Positions 34,656 through 43,392 of a stretch of 64,000 nt of DNA are shown one piece after another. Source of the DNA: Cupriavidus basilensis (GTDB lineage Bacteria > Pseudomonadota > Gammaproteobacteria > Burkholderiales > Burkholderiaceae); NCBI RefSeq assembly GCF_008801925.2, contig NZ_CP062804.1:310001-374000 (forward strand), in the 5' to 3' direction. Made by a program: the position numbers and the translations under genes. Positions within the stretch are counted from its first letter, which is position 1; every line of letters begins with the position of its first letter. The notes below the pieces were generated by a model. It did no database searches, was not told the origin of the DNA, and saw only the letters and a list, made by a program, of their open reading frames with translations.

Positions 34656-35173
34656 TCCTGGACTCCGAGAATGATCGAGGTGGTGCAATGGAACATGGTG
34701 CTGTCGTTGCTCATGCACCAGTTCACATCGTTGTGCACGCCCAGCCGGTAGCCCGGCCGTTCGCGCTCGTTGGTGTTGCACTCGCAGCGCCCGCACGTGG
34801 TCTTGCCGCAGCAATCGTTGTAGCTGACCATGTAGCTCCTGCCGTCGGCCGGGTTGTGGCAGGTGCCGACCCACGACACGCGCGAGGGCTCGGTGCCGGG
34901 CGGGCAGGAGGTGGAGGTGCCGCCGCAGCATGCGCACAGAAAGCCATCCACCGCGCAGTACTTCCAGTAGTCGCAGGCGGTTTCGTCCTGCGCTTGCGGG
35001 CCGGCAGCCTTGCTGCGGTGTGCTCCCGCCGCGTGCGCGCTGCGGTCGAAGGGCAGCACCGGCAGCGCCATCGTCCCCACCATGACCTTGCCGAGCGTGG
35101 CCAGCACGCTGCGCCGGCCCGTGCGCTGCGCCGCGCGCCGGGTCTGGTGTTCGAAAAATCGGTCAATCCACAT
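34652..35173 (-). CDS. aauA: Aromatic amine dehydrogenase light chain (TTQ subunit)
   Basis: The catalytic small subunit of a tryptophan tryptophylquinone (TTQ) enzyme that oxidises primary amines in the periplasm. The 173 residues carry a Tat signal (GRRSVLATLGK) and the Cys-rich core CDYWKYCAVDGFLCACCGG. The two TTQ-forming Trp are recognisable in SWVGTCHN and NDVNWCMSN, and the active-site Asp in SYNDCCGKTTCGRC. The closest match I recall is the Alcaligenes faecalis aromatic amine dehydrogenase rather than methylamine dehydrogenase, judged from the CAVDGFLC-CCGG and RERPGY segments. The start at 35173 has a GGGAG site. Confidence 0.92.
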   Translation of the reverse strand: MWIDRFFEHQTRRAAQRTGRRSVLATLGKVMVGTMALPVLPFDRSAHAAGAHRSKAAGPQAQDETACDYWKYCAVDGFLCACCGGTSTSCPPGTEPSRVSWVGTCHNPADGRSYMVSYNDCCGKTTCGRCECNTNERERPGYRLGVHNDVNWCMSNDSTMFHCTTSIILGVQE

Positions 35174-35192
35174 GGGTTTTCTCTCCCTGCCT

Positions 35193-35780
35193 TCAGGCAC
35201 GCGTTTCGAGGAACTGCTGCACCGAGCCCACGTTAAGGTCCATCGCGGTGAACAGGCTCTCCAGCTGCTCGCGCGAATTCACCAGGCCCTTGGCGCGCAG
35301 CGTGCCGCGCTCGTCCATCAGCACGCCGTACGGCAGCTTGCCGATCTGCAGGTGCATGCCGAGCTCGGGCGATAGCACATAGGGGAAGGCTTCCAGCCCT
35401 GCCTGGCGCAGGAAGGCCAGGTGCTCGGGCTGTTCGCCGTCGGAGGCAAGCACCACGCGCAGCCAGCCAGCCTCGCTGGCCTGCATCGACTTGAGTACCG
35501 GCAGCAGCTTCTTGCAGACCGGGCAGGTCGGCGAGAGAAAGAACAGCAGCGTGCTGCGGGGCTGCGCGCCGCCCACCGCTACCGGGCCGCCGCGCACATC
35601 CTGCAAGGCAAAGGGTGGCAGCGCCTCGCCCACGCGCGGGCCAGCGTCGATCACCAGCGCGCCCATCGGCGCGACGCGCTCGAACAGGATGCCGACCTGG
35701 CGGGCCAGGGCATAGAAACCGAAGAGCAGCGCCAGCACGGCGATCCACAGCACGATATTGGCAATCACAAGGGCAGTCAT
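35193..35780 (-). CDS. aauD: AauD/MauD-type thioredoxin-like maturation factor
   Basis: A membrane-anchored disulfide factor needed for correct disulfides in the light chain. The 195 residues have an N-terminal helix (about 5-25) and a thioredoxin-like domain with the active site CPVCKK after FFLSPT. The light chain has many Cys, which fits the role. The gene lies between aauE and aauA in the usual B-E-D-A order. Confidence 0.9.
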   Translation of the reverse strand: MTALVIANIVLWIAVLALLFGFYALARQVGILFERVAPMGALVIDAGPRVGEALPPFALQDVRGGPVAVGGAQPRSTLLFFLSPTCPVCKKLLPVLKSMQASEAGWLRVVLASDGEQPEHLAFLRQAGLEAFPYVLSPELGMHLQIGKLPYGVLMDERGTLRAKGLVNSREQLESLFTAMDLNVGSVQQFLETRA

Positions 35781-35787
35781 GGGAGTC

Positions 35788-36420
35788 TCACGAGAGGGGG
35801 GAATGCGTAGGGTGGCTGGAGTGGCTGGCAGCCAGGCGGCCGGTGCGGCGGGCAGCGCGGTCGGCGTTGACCAGCAATTGCGTGGCGCCGAGCCAGAGCA
35901 GCAACAGCGCGAGCGCGCAGAAGCCGGCGGCGAGGGTGTCGATCAGCGTGAACGCCCGGGGTGCCGTGCCGGCGGCCAATCCGGCAGCAGCGATTGCGGC
36001 CAGCACCAGCACCGCGAGCAAGCCAAGGTTGCGCAGCAGCAGGCCGTTGGATAGCCGCAGGTTGTCGGCGTGGCTGCCGCAGCCGCAGCGGATGTCGCGC
36101 CGCCCGCGCAGCAGGTTGATGCCCACCGCGCCGCTGGCTGCCGCCACCACGCATGCCGCCAGCAGCGCCGCGCCCGGGTGCAGCGGTGCGGCAACCAGCG
36201 CCGCCACGCTGGCCGTCTCGGCGCCCAGGTAGGCAAGCGCTACCGGGCGCGACCATGCGTCGGGCACCAGCCGGTAGGCGCTGACGGCGCCCCAGAAGCC
36301 GGAGAAGTCGCGCAGCTTGGGCCACAGGGCGTGCGCCAGCACCAGTGCGGCAGCGGCGGAACATGCCGCCACCGTGACCGGATCGCGCAGCACGTCGGAG
36401 ACCACGGCGGCGGCGCTCAT
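35788..36420 (-). CDS. aauE: AauE/MauE-type membrane maturation protein
   Basis: A polytopic inner-membrane protein of 210 residues with about five helices, containing CGCGS (RRDIRCGCGSHADN), the Cys pair typical of the MauE/DoxX-like family. MauE and MauD together are required for light-chain formation. It overlaps the heavy-chain stop by ATGA and precedes aauD by 7 bases. Confidence 0.9.
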   Translation of the reverse strand: MSAAAVVSDVLRDPVTVAACSAAAALVLAHALWPKLRDFSGFWGAVSAYRLVPDAWSRPVALAYLGAETASVAALVAAPLHPGAALLAACVVAAASGAVGINLLRGRRDIRCGCGSHADNLRLSNGLLLRNLGLLAVLVLAAIAAAGLAAGTAPRAFTLIDTLAAGFCALALLLLWLGATQLLVNADRAARRTGRLAASHSSHPTHSPLS

Positions 36421-37643
36421 TGATGCAGCTCCAGCTGCACCGCGTTCTCCGCCACCTGGTCCAGGCGCGCCACGGGCTTGAGGCCCCGGGCCGGGTCCAG
36501 CGACACCACGCCGGCCCTGGCGGCGTCCAGCACATACAGCGTCGGCTGCGGCCCTTGCGTGATGGTGAGCGCCAGCGCGTTCTGCCCCGGCGCGCGGGCG
36601 ATGCGCTTGTGCTGCGCCAGGTCGATGGTCCAGATCTCGGCGGCGGGGGTCTTGTGCGATCCCTCCTTGCTGCGCGGATGCATGCCCAGGTACAGGCGGC
36701 CCGTGGCCGCGTGCAGCGCGAACAACTGGTAGCCGCCCGGCTTCCAGCCCGCCTTGCGGTCCGCCGCGTCCACCACGGGCCAGGGCTGCGCGAAGACCGG
36801 CGCCTCACCCGAGAGATCCGCGCTGTAGACGTTGCCGTTGAAGGACACGAAGGTCAGCGTGTTGCCCACGCGCTCGCTGTGCAGGAAGACCGGGTCGGCA
36901 TCGGGATCGAACATGCGCGCGCTGCGCTTTTGCCCGCTGGGCTGGCCGGCGGCGTCATGCGTCACCGTCAGCATCGTGCCGTCGCTGCACAGGGTGCGAA
37001 AACGCTGGCTGGACGCCTCGGTGGCAAATATGCCCCAGCAGCCGGGAGTTTGTGCCTCCGCCACGAACTTGCCAGCCTGCAGGTCGACGATGCTGACCGA
37101 GGTGGCGGGCGTGGCATTCTGCACATAGAGAAAATGGCCGTCGGCGGATACCGCGGCGATCCCACGGTAGTTCAGGGACTGTGCGTGCTTGGGCGGGATC
37201 ACGATCTCGCTGCGGTAGGCCAGCGTGGCGGTGTCATACAGGCTCACCACATCAGCCCGCTCGCCCCGCGCGAGCCGCGTGTAGAACGTGGAAATCACAT
37301 ACAGCGTGCGTTTGTCCGGGGACAGCACGCTCTGGCCGCCGAACGCGGTGGGCACCAGCCCGAGGTAGCGCATGCGCTTGCCGTCCACCACGTGCAGGCG
37401 CCCGTCCACCATGTGCTTGAACGCCACATCGGAGATATAGAGCCGGCCATCGTCGGCAGGTGCGAGTGGTTGCACGGAGAGGGTTTCCGGCGGCAGTTCG
37501 GCGGCGTTGACAGCATCGTTGGCATCGCTGGCATTGGGGGCGGCGGCGGCTGGCAAGGCTAGCACGCTCAGCATTGCCGCTGCGGCTACTCTGCGTACCA
37601 TGCCGGGCCGTCGGGTGATGGCCGTGGTGCTTACCTCGTTCAC
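36417..37643 (-). CDS. aauB: Aromatic amine dehydrogenase heavy chain
   Basis: The seven-bladed beta-propeller subunit that holds the TTQ light chain. The 408 residues have a GTG start behind AAGGAG, a signal peptide (cut near AAA-APN), and repeated blades. Segments such as LGLVPTAFGGQ, LNYRGIAAVSADGHFLYVQN, ATPATSVSIVDL and KAGWKPGGYQLFALH closely follow the A. faecalis enzyme as I remember it, so aromatic amines are the likely substrates. It is the first gene of the operon aauBEDA-cytochrome-cytochrome, possibly with the amidase. Confidence 0.9.
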   Translation of the reverse strand: MNEVSTTAITRRPGMVRRVAAAAMLSVLALPAAAAPNASDANDAVNAAELPPETLSVQPLAPADDGRLYISDVAFKHMVDGRLHVVDGKRMRYLGLVPTAFGGQSVLSPDKRTLYVISTFYTRLARGERADVVSLYDTATLAYRSEIVIPPKHAQSLNYRGIAAVSADGHFLYVQNATPATSVSIVDLQAGKFVAEAQTPGCWGIFATEASSQRFRTLCSDGTMLTVTHDAAGQPSGQKRSARMFDPDADPVFLHSERVGNTLTFVSFNGNVYSADLSGEAPVFAQPWPVVDAADRKAGWKPGGYQLFALHAATGRLYLGMHPRSKEGSHKTPAAEIWTIDLAQHKRIARAPGQNALALTITQGPQPTLYVLDAARAGVVSLDPARGLKPVARLDQVAENAVQLELHQ

Positions 37644-37990
37644 TGGATGGCTCCTTGGGATGCGCTTTGCAATGGGGCCAGTCTACGAACGGGGGCGGCG
37701 CGGGCGTTATCCGAAATTGGCAACGGCGGCACGGGGATATTCACTGATGCGGGCCGGGCTGCCATTCGGCATCAGGGCGAATCTGCACTGGCGCTGTGCA
37801 CACAGCGCCATGCGGGGGACAAATGCCAAGGCGCAGGCTTATCCGTTTTCGGAAACGGAGCAGAATTACCAGTGGGGATGAATAGAGCGAAGGCGGTGCA
37901 GCCAGGGCGTCAAAAGCGGCTGCGCAGCGGCGCCAGAACGGGCCGAGGCTGCCACCATGCTACGATCCGCGCCTAATACGGAGAAAGAAG
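37644..37990. other. Divergent control region of aauB and a small zinc-ribbon gene
   Basis: These 347 bases hold the AAGGAG site of aauB at the left and the GGAGAAAGAAG site of the small gene at the right. I see no supported gene and no clear operator. Overlapping short frames here are unconvincing. Confidence 0.5.
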
Positions 37991-38167
37991 ATGTTTTATA
38001 CCTGCCAGAACCAGTCGTGCCAGACGCGTTGGGACCCCAAGGACGTCACGGTCAAGGACGAAGGCCAGGGCCCGCTGTTTCGCTGCCCGGTGTGCAACTC
38101 TCGCAACCCGGTCGTGCCCCAGCGCAAGTCCGACGGCACCATCGTCTACAAGCAGCGCACCCGCTAA
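37991..38167 (+). CDS. Small zinc-ribbon protein
   Basis: A 58-residue protein with four Cys in two pairs: CQNQSC near the start and CPVC near residue 33, an arrangement that would bind one zinc. The rest is polar (RWDPKDVTVKDEG, NPVVPQRKSDG). A strong GGAGAAAGAAG site precedes the ATG. Size and pattern suit small zinc-ribbon proteins often annotated as hypothetical in Burkholderiaceae. Function is unknown. Confidence 0.75.
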   Translation: MFYTCQNQSCQTRWDPKDVTVKDEGQGPLFRCPVCNSRNPVVPQRKSDGTIVYKQRTR

Positions 38168-38223
38168 GAGGCTGGCCAAGGGGCTGATCAAGGCCGGCCT
38201 GTCGACGCACCGCCCAGGGGTGC

Positions 38224-38586
38224 TCAGCCGCCGGCCCGCTTGACGGTCATGCCGCGCTGCTTGAGTTTTTCCACCACCGTGTCGCAGTGGTCGCCCTGGA
38301 TTTCGATCACACCGTCCTTGACGGTGCCGCCCGAGCCGCAGGCGGCCTTTAGTTCCTTGCCCAACTGCGCCAGCGACAGCGCGTCCAGCGCCACGCCGCG
38401 CACCAGCGTCACGCCCTTGCCCTTGCGGCCCTTGGTCTCCCGCGACACCCGCACGATGCCGTCGCCTTGCGCGACCGGCCGCGCCTTGCCGCAGGTGCAG
38501 GCCACCAGCGCATTGCCGCAGCCGGGGCACATGCGGCCGTGTTCGGTGGAGTAGACCAGCGAGCTGGCGGGTTTCGGGTGAGACAT
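38224..38586 (-). CDS. yciH: SUI1/eIF1-like translation factor YciH
   Basis: A 120-residue protein with an N-terminal CPGCG-CTC zinc-like Cys set and a C-terminal SUI1 domain: VRVSRETKGRKGKGVTLVRG, then LKAACGSGGTVKDGVIEIQGDH. Bacterial YciH affects fidelity of start-site selection. It stands alone, convergent with the small zinc-ribbon gene. Confidence 0.93.
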   Translation of the reverse strand: MSHPKPASSLVYSTEHGRMCPGCGNALVACTCGKARPVAQGDGIVRVSRETKGRKGKGVTLVRGVALDALSLAQLGKELKAACGSGGTVKDGVIEIQGDHCDTVVEKLKQRGMTVKRAGG

Positions 38587-38716
38587 GACAGGCGTTCCGG
38601 GTGACGGGCTGGCTGGCGCAGCCCGGGGCAGGCAGCGTACGACAAGCGCGCGGCGCCTGCAAGAGGGCGACGGCGCATTTCAGGTGCCGCGTGCTGCCCT
38701 CGCCAACGGCTGTGGC

Positions 38717-39583
38717 TCACTCGCCGTAGCTCTGCCCCTGGGCGATCAGCTCCGGCGTACCGATGACACCGTTCAGCCCGTCGAAATCCAGCATGGCATC
38801 GCGCATCGGCGCGGTGGTGCCGTGTTCGAGCAGGCTGCCGTAGTAGCGCTGCATCTGCGCGCCGATGAAGCGCACCACGCCACCCGGGAAAATCACGATG
38901 CGAAAGCCCCGGCCGGCGAGTTCGGCGGCGCTCTGCACTGGCGTCTTGCCGCCTTCCACCATATTGGCCAGCAAGGGAATGCGCCCGGCAAAGTGCGCGC
39001 AGACGCGAGCCATGTCTTGCTCGGTGCGCAAGGCTTCGATAAACAGCGCGTCGACTCCGCATGCCACATAGGCCTCGGCGCGTTCGATCGCCGCGTCCAG
39101 TCCTTCGATGGCCACCGCATCGGTGCGGGCCAGGATCAGGGTCCGCGACGAAGCCCGCGCGTCCAGCGCGGCCTTGAGCTTGCCGCACATCTCGGCTGCT
39201 GTGACAACGCGCTTGTTGTCCAGATGGCCGCAGCGCTTGGGAAAGGTCTGGTCCTCGAGCTGGATCATGGCCGCGCCGGCGCGTTCCAGCGTGCGCACGG
39301 TCCGTATCACATTGAGCGCATTGCCGTAGCCGGTATCGGCATCGACGATCAGCGGCAGGTCGACGCGGTCGGTGATCCTGCCGACGATATCGACCGTCTC
39401 GGTGGCGGTGGTCAGGCCCACGTCCGAGCGCCCGAGTTGCGTGTAGGCGACGGCCGCGCCAGACAGGTAGAGCGCTTCAAATCCCGCTTGCGCGGCGACC
39501 AGCGCCGAGAACGCGTCGTAGACGCCGGGCACCAGCAGCACGCGCGGTTGGCGCAGGCGGTCAGCGAGGGATGGAGTTGTCAT
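38717..39583 (-). CDS. Isocitrate lyase/PEP mutase-family lyase
   Basis: A 288-residue TIM-barrel enzyme of the isocitrate lyase/PEP phosphonomutase superfamily. It shows the substrate loop LVPGVYDAFSALVAAQAG, the metal-binding region VDADTGYGN, the IQLEDQ strand and the KRCGHLDNK loop with the family Cys. Related enzymes are oxaloacetate decarboxylase, methylisocitrate lyase-like and carboxyvinyl-phosphonate mutase-like. The substrate cannot be decided from sequence alone. It begins at the ATG at 39583 behind a T-rich stretch on the plus strand. Confidence 0.85.
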   Translation of the reverse strand: MTTPSLADRLRQPRVLLVPGVYDAFSALVAAQAGFEALYLSGAAVAYTQLGRSDVGLTTATETVDIVGRITDRVDLPLIVDADTGYGNALNVIRTVRTLERAGAAMIQLEDQTFPKRCGHLDNKRVVTAAEMCGKLKAALDARASSRTLILARTDAVAIEGLDAAIERAEAYVACGVDALFIEALRTEQDMARVCAHFAGRIPLLANMVEGGKTPVQSAAELAGRGFRIVIFPGGVVRFIGAQMQRYYGSLLEHGTTAPMRDAMLDFDGLNGVIGTPELIAQGQSYGE

Positions 39584-39868
39584 TGTTTTTTTTCGGTGTG
39601 GCGGCCCATGGCCGGCATGGAAAACGCCGGCATGGCGCTTGCCCTTCGAGGGGGTGTGGAGCGAAATGATAGCGAATAACGAGCGAGCGCTCAGCCACTG
39701 GCGCAAGGTGCGCCATGTCCATACATTAGGGGGCGAAAGTGTCAGAGCGAAAGATGCCCGGGCCTTCGTTGAAGGCGCTCACCAGGCACGCAATGTCTGC
39801 ATCGGGCCCGGGTGCTTGACGGCGGGGCGCTTGTGCGGCGCCCCCTTGCGCACTGTCGGTGGCGCTGG

Positions 39869-40102
39869 CTAGCGCCCGGCAGGGCTTCCGTAAAATGCAC
39901 CAGTGCGGGGATTCGAAACGATGTAGGTATTGCGTCTTGCCCAAGTCTGGGCAGCCATGAAGACTTCAGGCTCGCGCTGGCTCCAGTCACTCGTCATGAG
40001 TGGTAAAGCCTCCTGCTCCGTCGTGGCATACACGACGGCCTGGTGAAGGGCGGCCCGGCCTTGGCTTCCTGGAATGGTAATGGTGCGAATCGTCACGCGC
40101 AT
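39869..40102 (-). CDS. Small protein of unknown function
   Basis: A 77-residue frame with an ATG at 40102 and a GAGG site nine bases upstream. The composition is protein-like, with mixed polar and aromatic residues (ATTEQEALPLMTSDW, RRNTYIVSNPRTGAFYG) and no Arg/Ala-only runs as in shadow frames. I recognise no family. Confidence 0.5.
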   Translation of the reverse strand: MRVTIRTITIPGSQGRAALHQAVVYATTEQEALPLMTSDWSQREPEVFMAAQTWARRNTYIVSNPRTGAFYGSPAGR

Positions 40103-40466
40103 CGTCAAAGGCCTCAACGTGTTTGGACTGCAAAGTATGGCTGCCTTTCAAGGACAGATTTGTGACAGCGTAGTGTCCTGATCTGCACTGGAAGGCTGCG
40201 CCATGGGGGCTTGGCGAAGCCGTGACAATCTGGTTTGCGGTCTCGCGGTGAATAGGGAGCATCCATGCCCGATCATACGCGCAAGCACTAATCGGGCCAA
40301 CGACATCTGTTGTGGCGCGTCGACAGGCGGGGAGCCGCCTGCGGCGTCCGCCGCGGCCACTCGGTTTCAGGCTGCAGCCGGGTTCGTGGCCGGTCCGGAC
40401 AAAAATAGATTATCCGGCACATTGTCACCGGCTGCAGAGTGCGATCTCCCCCGCCTGCGCTCGTAA
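40103..40466. other. Intergenic stretch without a supported gene
   Basis: Short frames exist on both strands but look like random GC-rich translation. No terminator with a T tract, repeat or promoter could be picked out with confidence. Confidence 0.5.
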
Positions 40467-41165
40467 CTAAAGCGCTGCTTTGTCGATCGTAATGCCGAGT
40501 TCGCCCGCCATGCGCTCCACCAGCGCCTGGAGCCGGTTCACCTTTTCCGCCAGTTCCTTTTGCTCGGCTTTGAGCGACTCGAATTCCGAGGGCGAGATGC
40601 TGTCGTCGGCGCCGCCGCGCTCGGGGATATCGTCCACGCTGACTTCGCCGCATAGCAGGTGCATCCAGCGGTTCTCGCGTCCGCCGGGAGCGCGCGGCAG
40701 CTTGACGACCAAGGGTGGCTCGGCGGCGGCCAGCTCTTCCAGGAATACCTCGACTGACGAGATGTCGGCAAATGCGTGCAGGCGCGCGGAGTTCAGCCGC
40801 AGTTCCGCGGCCGTCTGGGGCCCGCGCAGCAGCAGCGTGGTGAGCAACGCGACCGACTGGCTCGGCACGCCCAGCACGCGTTTCATGTTCTGCTCGAATC
40901 GCAGCACGCGGCTGCTGCTGCCTTCCATGGCCAGGCTCAGGCGTTTCAGGCCATCGATGGCAGTGAGGATCTCGGCCTCGGTGGCATTCATCACCGGTGA
41001 GCGCGCGGTCTTCTGGTTGCAGCCGGATGTCAGTGCGTTGAGCGACAGCGGATAGGTGTCCGGCACCGTGTGCTGCTTTTCGACCAGCACGGCCAGCACG
41101 CGCCCTTCAAGCTGTGTCAGGGAACGGATGGCCGGGCGTGCGGGGGTGTCGGGATTGGGATTCAT
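40467..41165 (-). CDS. yceH: YceH-family (DUF480) protein
   Basis: A 232-residue protein of the UPF0502 family. It shows LEGRVLAVLVEKQHTVPDTYPLSLNAL, then GCNQKTARSPVM, and a second winged-helix unit with LLLRGPQTAAELRLNS and RLHAF. A C-terminal coiled coil follows (about residues 190-225). The family is predicted to hold two winged-helix domains; its role is not established. Confidence 0.92.
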   Translation of the reverse strand: MNPNPDTPARPAIRSLTQLEGRVLAVLVEKQHTVPDTYPLSLNALTSGCNQKTARSPVMNATEAEILTAIDGLKRLSLAMEGSSSRVLRFEQNMKRVLGVPSQSVALLTTLLLRGPQTAAELRLNSARLHAFADISSVEVFLEELAAAEPPLVVKLPRAPGGRENRWMHLLCGEVSVDDIPERGGADDSISPSEFESLKAEQKELAEKVNRLQALVERMAGELGITIDKAAL

Positions 41166-41323
41166 GAGTGGTATCGCTAGGTGAAGCTGCTTGCCCCGGG
41201 CCGATGCGCGGATCCGCGGATCGCGGGCCAGCCGGGAGCGCCTTGTTTGGTGGGCATATGATATCCGCTCGGGTGGCTGGGCAATGTGAGTTTGCGTGAA
41301 CCTGGCGTCCGTCCGGTGCGCCC

Positions 41324-42289
41324 CTAAGGGTTGCCGGCTTGCCGCAGGGCATCGGCGATCAACGTGACCGCCGGCGCAACTGCCGCATCCCGTTGGGTAA
41401 TGAACACCATCCGCCCGGAGGCGAACGGCGTGCGCAAGCGCACCTGGTGCACCATGGACGTCTCGCCGTAGTGGCGCACGGCGCTGGCCGGCGCAACCGT
41501 CAGGAAGCCACTCGCGGCAACCATCGACAAGCTGCTGTGAAATGAGATCGATTCGATATGCGGCACGGGCGGCAACTGGCCGCTATCGAGAAACGGCTGC
41601 TCGAAGATCTCACGCGTGTGAGTGCCGCGCGGCGGCAGGATCCAAGGTCCTTCATGCAATGCCGGCAGGCTGACCTCGCGGCGCCTGGCCAGGGGGTGGT
41701 CGCGCGCGCAGGCAATGGCCAGGTGTTCGTCCCATAGCGCCGTGATGGCCAGCCGTTCCCGCGACTGCGCGGGATGGCCGGTTTCCAGCCGGCCTATGAC
41801 GCAGTCCAGCTCGCCACTGGCGAGCAGCCCGAGCAGGCCGCTGACGGTGTGTTCCCTTACCTGCAAGCGCGGCAGCACACCCTGCTGGCTCAGCGTGGCG
41901 ATCAGCCTTGGCAGCACACTGACCCCCACCAGCGGCAGCACGCCCATGCGCACCAGCGGGATCTCCGGCCGGGCCGCCAGGGCCTCGCTGGCCGCATCCA
42001 GGGCGCCCAGCGCAATGCGCAAGCGCTCCAGGGCGCGCTCGCCCGCCGGGCTCAGGCGGCCACCGCGCGTCGTGCGCTCAATCAGCGTGCAGCCGAAGGC
42101 TTGCTCCAGCTCCTGCAGCATCTTGGTCACTGCTGGCTGGCTGATGTGCATGACCTCGGCGGCAGCGGTCAGGGAGCCGGTTCGCGCCACCAGGTCCAAC
42201 AGCCGCAGATGGCGGATGCGCAGGCGATCGATCCGGTTCGGATGGGCGGCGCGCGCCGCAGCCACGCGCGCAGGGGAAACCGTTGCCAT
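41324..42289 (-). CDS. LysR-family transcriptional regulator
   Basis: A 321-residue regulator. The N-terminal helix-turn-helix reads LRHLRLLDLVARTGSLTAAA then VMHISQPAVTKMLQELE, and a substrate-binding domain follows. The ATG at 42289 has AGGA in front; a longer start at 42310 (MHPSGLV) is possible. It is divergent from the Bug/CoA-transferase genes with 91 bases between starts, so it probably controls them and itself. Confidence 0.9.
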   Translation of the reverse strand: MATVSPARVAAARAAHPNRIDRLRIRHLRLLDLVARTGSLTAAAEVMHISQPAVTKMLQELEQAFGCTLIERTTRGGRLSPAGERALERLRIALGALDAASEALAARPEIPLVRMGVLPLVGVSVLPRLIATLSQQGVLPRLQVREHTVSGLLGLLASGELDCVIGRLETGHPAQSRERLAITALWDEHLAIACARDHPLARRREVSLPALHEGPWILPPRGTHTREIFEQPFLDSGQLPPVPHIESISFHSSLSMVAASGFLTVAPASAVRHYGETSMVHQVRLRTPFASGRMVFITQRDAAVAPAVTLIADALRQAGNP

Positions 42290-42319
42290 AACCAATCCTG
42301 ATGGATGCATAAGAACTGG

Positions 42320-42337
42320 ATCATTGTCCGGAATGAT
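42320..42337. promoter_or_regulatory. Inverted repeat ATCATT-N6-AATGAT, candidate LysR site
   Basis: A perfect 6-bp inverted repeat lies in the 91-base space between the divergent LysR and Bug-protein starts. Its position and size suit a LysR-type binding site (T-N11-A style). The effector molecule is unknown. Confidence 0.55.
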
Positions 42338-42380
42338 GGCGCGGCGTGACAATCGGGCAAAACCAGAAAGGAGACCTGAG

Positions 42381-43385
42381 ATGGCTGCATCCACCCTCCG
42401 CACGCGTCGCCTGATGCTGCGGACCCTGCTGACGCTGCCCGTTGCGGCGGCATCCGGCTTGCCAGCTTCGGCGTTTGCTGCGGACAACTACCCCAACCGC
42501 CCGATTCGCCTGGTGGTGCCGTATGCCGCTGGCGGCGGCCCGGATATCCAGGCGCGCAAGCTGGCCGAAGTGCTGGGCAGGGAGCTTGGCCAGCCCATCG
42601 TGGTGGAGAACAAGGTGGGCGCGGCAGGCATCCTTGCCGCCGAATCCGTGGCGCAGCAGCCGGCCGATGGTTACACCTTGCTGCTGGGCGCCTCCACCCA
42701 TGTCGCGCAGAAACTCCTGCAGCCATCCGTCAAGTTCGATCCCGCGGCGTTCACCCATGTGATCCGCATCGGCGTCAGCCCGGCGGTGCTGGTGGTGGGG
42801 GCGAATTCGCCGTACCGCACCGTGGGTGAACTGGTGGCCGCCGCGCGGCGCTCGCCCGGATCGTTGAACTATGCATCGGGCGGCGTCGGCTCGGCCGCGC
42901 ATATTTGCGGGGCGGCCTTTGCGTCGGCGACAGGCATCAACGTGGTCCATATTCCCTACAAAGGCTCGGTAGAGATCGTCCCGTCGCTGATCAAGGGCGA
43001 CACGCAATTCGGCTTTCCGGTAGCGGCCACTGCCGTGCCGCAGATCGGCAATGGCAAGGTGCGCGCGCTCGCCGTGACCTCGGCGCAGCGGATCCCCGGG
43101 CTGCCAGGCGTGCCGACCCTGAACGAGGCGCTTGGGCGCAGCGATCTCACGCTGGATTCCTGGAGCGGCATCTGGGCCCCGGCAAACCTGCCAAAGCCCT
43201 TGGTGGCGCGCTTGCATGCCGCCATGCTGAAGGCACTGGCGGATCCCGGGCTGCGCCGCTTCTATGCCGAGACGGGGGCGCTCATCGAACCGAGCCCCAC
43301 GCCCGAATCCTTCACCCGCCTTGTCGCCGAGGAAACCGCCAGGATGCGGCAGGTGATCGAGAAAAACCACATCACGATCGAGTGA
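42381..43385 (+). CDS. Bug-family (TctC) periplasmic binding protein
   Basis: A 334-residue periplasmic solute-binding protein with signal peptide (cut near FAADN). The pattern YPNRPIRLVVPYAAGGGPDIQAR, the ADGYTLLLG strand and VPHIPYKG-type segment VVHIPYKGS are the Bug hallmarks, and the Bug C-terminus is present. An AAAGGAG site precedes the ATG. No TctA/TctB transporter is adjacent, as is common for Bug proteins. The next gene is a CoA-transferase, suggesting that the ligand is a carboxylic acid to be activated. Confidence 0.92.
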   Translation: MAASTLRTRRLMLRTLLTLPVAAASGLPASAFAADNYPNRPIRLVVPYAAGGGPDIQARKLAEVLGRELGQPIVVENKVGAAGILAAESVAQQPADGYTLLLGASTHVAQKLLQPSVKFDPAAFTHVIRIGVSPAVLVVGANSPYRTVGELVAAARRSPGSLNYASGGVGSAAHICGAAFASATGINVVHIPYKGSVEIVPSLIKGDTQFGFPVAATAVPQIGNGKVRALAVTSAQRIPGLPGVPTLNEALGRSDLTLDSWSGIWAPANLPKPLVARLHAAMLKALADPGLRRFYAETGALIEPSPTPESFTRLVAEETARMRQVIEKNHITIE

Positions 43386-43392
43386 GCCTGCC

